The translations under genes were made by a program, and so were the position numbers. Of a stretch of 15,468 nucleotides of DNA, positions 11,953 to 15,468 are shown piece by piece. Position 1 is the stretch's first letter. Each line of letters starts with the position of its first letter. Source of the stretch: Leptolyngbyaceae cyanobacterium M65_K2018_010 (lineage in GTDB: Bacteria; Cyanobacteriota; Cyanobacteriia; Phormidesmidales; Phormidesmidaceae); NCBI GenBank assembly GCA_015295885.1, contig DVEE01000137.1, positions 1 through 15,468 on the forward strand, in the 5' to 3' direction. The notes below the pieces were generated by a model that was given only the letters and a program-made list of their open reading frames with translations, was not told the DNA's origin and did no database searches.

Positions 11953-12819
11953 TCACGCTAATCTCACGGCCTCTAGCAAGTCCTGATGGATTTCTGGAGA
12001 AGCTGCAATTACCAAGCCTGGCCGTTGATAGTTGTCACAACTGTGTAGGGGAGGCAAGGGTTCGCCCCCGAGGGTGGTGACGATATGCCCCATTTCCTGG
12101 GCCATAAAGGCCAGGGCCGCACCATCAATGAATTGTCCTCGCGCTAGCACGGCACCGGCTAAATCACCGCTGAGCACGCCGTTAAAGTTAGGAATAGGGG
12201 AGGCTTTAGAGTAATCGGCCTTGGTGTGAAAGACCTGGTACCGATCGCGCAGGTAAGGCACCAGATCACCCATCTGCCAGCCCAAGCAAATGGCCTTAGC
12301 CGGATTCTCAATGGCAAGGGGAGTACACTCGTTTAATTGATCGCTAAGACGGCCTTTAAAGGTTCCCTGCCCTCGCAGGGCATAGTAGTAGAGGTCTTGA
12401 CCGGGGGTAATGGCGATCGCGGCCTCGTAATCGTCGGCATTGAGAATACTCAGAATAATCTGATAGTTGGAGTGTCCGTCTAAGTAAAACTGAGTGCCAT
12501 CGATGGGATCCAGAGCAATCAGATAATCTCCCGGTGAGCCCAGGTCCGTAGCACGAAAATACTTGGTGTTGTAGGTTTGCTCATGCTCTTCCCCAAAAAA
12601 ACGCACCTGGGGAAACAAACCTAACAAAACCACTTCCATCATGGTTTGAATGGAGAGATCAGCATCGCTCAAGGCCGACGCAAAAAAGTTATCCCCCTTG
12701 CCATCTTTCTCAGGTTGGGCCTGAATTTGGGTCTGAATTTGCTGGGCATAGGCCCCAGCGGTCTTCAGGTAGGGCAGCAGGGTTTCTAAAATTTGCCGGG
12801 GAGTAGGCTGAGTTAGCAT
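11953..12819 (-). CDS. Inositol monophosphatase family protein
   Basis: A 288-aa, metal-dependent sugar or nucleotide phosphatase of the IMPase/FBPase superfamily. The metal-binding motifs are GEEHEQ (Glu77/Glu78) and ALDPIDGTQFYLDG, with Asp104, Asp107, Gly108 and Thr109. The third site is FIDGAALAFMAQEMGH with Asp232, where the usual WDxAAG reads IDGAAL. The other family landmark, SDADLSIQ (51-58), is also present. Likely substrates include inositol phosphate, histidinol phosphate (HisN) or PAP (CysQ). The DPIDGT-QFYLDG variant does not let me choose. The ATG at 12819 is preferred over a TTG at 12828, although its ribosome-binding site is weak. The gene stands alone on the minus strand. Its start faces a terminator-like hairpin (12831-12876) in the divergent gap before the next plus-strand gene. 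Confidence 0.88.
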   Translation of the reverse strand: MLTQPTPRQILETLLPYLKTAGAYAQQIQTQIQAQPEKDGKGDNFFASALSDADLSIQTMMEVVLLGLFPQVRFFGEEHEQTYNTKYFRATDLGSPGDYLIALDPIDGTQFYLDGHSNYQIILSILNADDYEAAIAITPGQDLYYYALRGQGTFKGRLSDQLNECTPLAIENPAKAICLGWQMGDLVPYLRDRYQVFHTKADYSKASPIPNFNGVLSGDLAGAVLARGQFIDGAALAFMAQEMGHIVTTLGGEPLPPLHSCDNYQRPGLVIAASPEIHQDLLEAVRLA

Positions 12820-12830
12820 AGCTGGCAAAA

Positions 12831-12876
12831 CCTGAGCGCGAAGTATCCCCTATTTACGCATACTTCAGGCTTTTTT
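12831..12876 (+). terminator. Terminator-like hairpin in a divergent intergenic gap
   Basis: CCTGA (12831-12835) plus AAGTAT (12841-12846) pair with ATACTTCAGG (12860-12869): a 10- to 11-bp stem with a 5-nt bulge and a 13-nt loop. It is followed on the plus strand by C and six Ts (12871-12876). That is a standard intrinsic-terminator shape, but no plus-strand gene lies upstream. Confidence 0.5.
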
Positions 12877-12975
12877 CTTGACTCCTAGAAAATATGGAGT
12901 AGAGGTAGAGGCAAGCTCTAGCCCTGGGGTGCCCTATAGGTAATGGCGTAGAAGGTCGCCCCCTGGGGATCCTAA

Positions 12976-13034
12976 CAGAAGGCTACTGGCTTCTGGCTCC
13001 CTTTGGGCTGAGCCTTCTCAGGGCAAAGCCTGAG
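12976..13034 (+). promoter_or_regulatory. Overlapping alternative hairpins upstream of the 13177 gene
   Basis: CAGAAG/CTTCTG (12976-12981 with 12990-12995) competes with AGAAGGCT/AGCCTTCT (12977-12984 with 13011-13018). The latter overlaps CTCAGG/CCTGAG (13017-13022 with 13029-13034). Mutually exclusive stems like these can act as a switch in a leader RNA, but may also be repeat debris. Confidence 0.35.
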
Positions 13035-13176
13035 TCCTGAATTCCCTAGGCTCAATCCTGTCCTGGCTTAGGTTGATACCCATGATGGAATCCCCCTATC
13101 TCCCGCTGTTTCCAGTTCTAGGCGGTTCATCTGATAGGATTTTTGAGATCCATGCTGATTTTTTCAGGAGCTTTTG

Positions 13177-13470
13177 ATGTCTCAGAATGTCGCCCCGACC
13201 ACTGGTGCCGATGCCGTTGATGCCGCGATCGCCCAGGGGATCGATTTAGACGGCACTCCCATTGCCCCGGCCAAGCTCGATTTGTACAACATGGTGATGG
13301 CCAAGGAGGCGCAGCGGCAGCGCAGTGGTGTGCTCAACTCCATGCGATCGCGGATCGTCCGCATTGGCGCCAAGCACTACAGCCAAGCGGACCTAAACCG
13401 CATGCTGATTGAGGCTGACTTTGCCCCGCTGAAGGCCAAGGAAATTGCCTATTTCTACGGCGATAGCTAG
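13177..13470 (+). CDS. Small cyanobacterial protein, DUF4090-like
   Basis: A 97-aa soluble protein. Recognisable stretches are TTGADAVDAAIAQGIDLDG (about 8-26), LDLYNMVMAKEAQRQRSGV (about 34-52), MRSRIVRIGAKHYSQADLNRML (split, about 55-76) and the ending FAPLKAKEIAYFYG. I recall this pattern from a cyanobacteria-specific family that I believe is DUF4090; the number should be confirmed. No function is assigned. The ATG at 13177 has GGAG (13167-13170) with 6 nt spacing; a TTG directly before it is not needed. The gene ends 33 bp before ligA on the same strand, so the two are probably co-transcribed. Two HIP1 sites lie inside the gene. Confidence 0.82.
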   Translation: MSQNVAPTTGADAVDAAIAQGIDLDGTPIAPAKLDLYNMVMAKEAQRQRSGVLNSMRSRIVRIGAKHYSQADLNRMLIEADFAPLKAKEIAYFYGDS

Positions 13471-13503
13471 GGTGCATCCGAATCCAGTAGCAAGGAAGCC
13501 GTG

Positions 13504-15468
13504 ATGGACTCAGCCGTCGCCCATACTCATGCGGTCGCCGCCCGCCGGGTGCAAACCCTGCGTCAGCAACTGCAGGAGGCCAGCTACGCCTACTACGTGC
13601 TGGATGCCCCGATCATGCCCGATGAGGTCTACGATCGGCTCTACCGCGAACTTCAGGATCTGGAAACGACCCACCCAGACCTGATCACCCCCGATAGCCC
13701 TACCCAGCGGGTGGGCGAAAAGCCTGCCACCCAATTCAACTCCGTTCGCCACAACATTCCCCTCTACAGCCTGGAGAACGCCTTCGACCTAGCCGAGTTT
13801 CGCGCCTGGGAGGAGCGCTGGCGGCGGCAGGTGCCCCAGGTGGGGGCGGTGGAATACGTGGCTGAACTGAAAATCGATGGTTCTGCCCTGGCCCTCACCT
13901 ACGAAAATGGCATTCTGGTACGGGCGGCAACCCGCGGCGATGGCATCGCCGGAGAAGACATTACCCAAAACGTCAAAACCATTCGTTCCGTGCCGCTTCG
14001 GCTCAAGACCGACCATCCCCCGGCCATGCTGGAGGTGCGGGGAGAAGCCTTTCTACCCCTGAACGTATTTGAGCAAATCAACCAGGAACGGCTCGCTAAT
14101 GACGAGCCCCCCTTTGCCAACCCTCGCAATGCCGCCGCCGGTACCCTGCGCCAGCTCGACTCTCGCATCGTGGCCCAGCGCAAGCTCGATTTTTTTGCCT
14201 ACACGCTTCATCTCAAGGATCCTGATCTGGCCTACTGGCCAACGGACCAACCCGCTGACGGTCAACTTACTCTCCTGAAGGACCCTGCCAAAGGCGGTCC
14301 GCCCTCGTCTTCCTTGAAAACCCAGTGGCAGGCCCTCCAACTGCTGCAATTCCTGGGCTTTCGGGTTAACCCCAACCGCCAGTTGTGCGAGTCGTCGGCG
14401 GCGGTGCAAACCTACTATGAAACCTGGGCAACCCGGCGGTTTGAGTTGTCCTATATGACCGATGGGGTGGTCGTGAAGCTGAACGACTTTGCCCTGCAAC
14501 AGGCCTTGGGCTTTACCCAAAAGTTCCCCCGCTGGGCCGTGGCGCTCAAGTACCCGGCCGAAGAGGTGCCCACGCTACTGGAGCGGGTCAGCTTTCAGGT
14601 GGGGCGCACGGGGGCCGTCACCCCAGTGGCCGAGTTGCGGCCGGTGCAACTGGCGGGTACCACAGTGGCCCGGGCTACCCTGCACAATGCCGACCGCATG
14701 GCCGAGCTCGATATCCACCTGGGCGACACCGTGATTGTCCGCAAAGCCGGCGAAATTATCCCCGAAGTGGTGCGGGTGATGGCCGAACTACGACCTCACC
14801 CCGCTATTCCGGTGACCATGCCTACCCACTGTCCCGAGTGTGGGGCGGCCTTGGTCAAGCCCCAGGATGAGGCGGTGACCCGCTGCATCAATAGCTCTTG
14901 CCCTGCCATTGTGCAGGGCGCCATTATCCACTGGGCCCGGCGCGATGCCCTGGATATTGAGGGGCTGGGGGAAAAGTGGGTGAAACAGTTTGTGGATCAG
15001 GGGTTAGTAGGTTCCGTCGCTGACCTCTACGATCTGACCGTGGAACACCTCCTGCCCTTGGATCGGATGGGGCCCCAACTGGCCGAGAAACTGGTACGGG
15101 CGATCGCTGCTTCCAAACAGCGGCCCTGGCCAGCGGTGCTCTACGGCCTGGGTATTCGCCATGTGGGCAGCGTCAATGCCAAAACCCTGGCCCAGCACTT
15201 TGCCACCGTCGAGGCCCTGGCGGCGGCCAGCCCAGAGGAGATCGAAGCAGTTTACTCCATCGGCCCTGAAATTGCCCAGTCCGTTGCCCAGTGGTTTCGC
15301 CTACCCGCCAACCAAACCTTGATTGAGCGCCTACAAACAGCCGGGTTGCAACTGGCCACCATCACCCCCACCCCAGTCGCCGTTGATTCCCCCAGTCCCC
15401 TGGCCGGCAAGACCTTTGTGCTAACCGGCACCCTGCCCAACCTGACGAGAGCGGAGGCCGCTGAGAAA
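13504..15468 (+). CDS. ligA: NAD+-dependent DNA ligase (3' end outside window)
   Basis: Seals nicks in DNA during replication and repair, using NAD+. All 655 codons in the window are open. Domain Ia (about 10-75) has SYAYYVLDAPIMPDEVYDRLYRELQ (split). The adenylation domain has the nucleophile Lys123 in AELKIDGSALAL and the RAATRGDGIAGEDIT motif. The OB fold has HNADRMAELDIHLGD. The four-Cys zinc finger is Cys443, Cys446, Cys461 and Cys466. The helix-hairpin-helix region is LDIEGLGEKW onward to about 600. The window ends inside the BRCT domain (PLAGKTFVLTGTLPNLTR), so about 50 residues are missing. ATG 13504 has AAGGAAG 5-6 nt upstream; the GTG just before it is too close. Residues about 238-272 after FFAYTLHL form a longer, Pro/Gly/Ser-rich loop than in E. 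coli LigA. Confidence 0.97.
   Translation, partial: MDSAVAHTHAVAARRVQTLRQQLQEASYAYYVLDAPIMPDEVYDRLYRELQDLETTHPDLITPDSPTQRVGEKPATQFNSVRHNIPLYSLENAFDLAEFRAWEERWRRQVPQVGAVEYVAELKIDGSALALTYENGILVRAATRGDGIAGEDITQNVKTIRSVPLRLKTDHPPAMLEVRGEAFLPLNVFEQINQERLANDEPPFANPRNAAAGTLRQLDSRIVAQRKLDFFAYTLHLKDPDLAYWPTDQPADGQLTLLKDPAKGGPPSSSLKTQWQALQLLQFLGFRVNPNRQLCESSAAVQTYYETWATRRFELSYMTDGVVVKLNDFALQQALGFTQKFPRWAVALKYPAEEVPTLLERVSFQVGRTGAVTPVAELRPVQLAGTTVARATLHNADRMAELDIHLGDTVIVRKAGEIIPEVVRVMAELRPHPAIPVTMPTHCPECGAALVKPQDEAVTRCINSSCPAIVQGAIIHWARRDALDIEGLGEKWVKQFVDQGLVGSVADLYDLTVEHLLPLDRMGPQLAEKLVRAIAASKQRPWPAVLYGLGIRHVGSVNAKTLAQHFATVEALAAASPEEIEAVYSIGPEIAQSVAQWFRLPANQTLIERLQTAGLQLATITPTPVAVDSPSPLAGKTFVLTGTLPNLTRAEAAEK

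Larger units (their letters stand above)
12829..13176. other. 348-bp divergent gap with structured leader
   Basis: Apart from the terminator-like hairpin at its left end, it holds TTGACT (12878-12883), a possible -35 with only weak -10 partners, and three overlapping hairpins at 12976-13034. No ORF is seen. The right end has the ribosome-binding site GGAG (13167-13170) of the next gene. Confidence 0.5.

Noticed and set aside
14053..14520. Minus-strand ORF (155 aa) inside ligA
   Set aside because: Antisense shadow of a clear, uninterrupted DNA ligase reading frame.

Overview
The window looks like chromosomal DNA of a cyanobacterium, most likely a filamentous, moderately GC-rich one. The main evidence is a phycobilisome rod-core linker (CpcG), a glycine-tailed RNA-binding protein next to rpsU, and several small proteins of the kind found mainly in cyanobacteria. 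By eye there are also eleven copies of the palindrome GCGATCGC (HIP1), where about 0.4 would be expected by chance at this base composition. Genus cannot be decided from the sequence alone.

Layout: (1) 1-1803: the 3' part of glutathione reductase, a tightly linked TenA-family gene, and a convergent DUF427 gene. (2) 1944-3869: a two-helix membrane protein of unknown function, about 590 bp of non-coding DNA rich in inverted repeats, then cpcG. (3) 3970-5119: a divergent pair of exported proteins, one PPC+TPR and one short cyanobacterial type. (4) 5396-9000: glgB (glycogen branching) and bioF (biotin synthesis). (5) 9183-11469, all on the minus strand: a pentapeptide-repeat protein, an unknown 173-aa protein, rpsU, an RRM protein and a 4-Cys miniprotein. 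The RRM gene, rpsU and the 173-aa gene look like one transcription unit. (6) 11593-12819: a tiny membrane protein and an inositol-monophosphatase-family enzyme. (7) 13177-15468: a small cyanobacterial protein (DUF4090-like) followed 33 bp later by ligA, which runs off the end of the window.

Most genes are housekeeping: redox balance, thiamine salvage, light harvesting, glycogen, biotin, translation and cold response, and DNA ligation. I saw no transposase, phage gene, CRISPR array, toxin-antitoxin pair, tRNA or rRNA, and no clear undescribed multi-gene system. The parts most worth a second look are the unknown gene downstream of rbp-rpsU, the 4-Cys miniprotein upstream of it, the structured leader before the DUF4090-like/ligA pair, and a terminator-like hairpin at 12831-12876 that has no gene on the matching strand.
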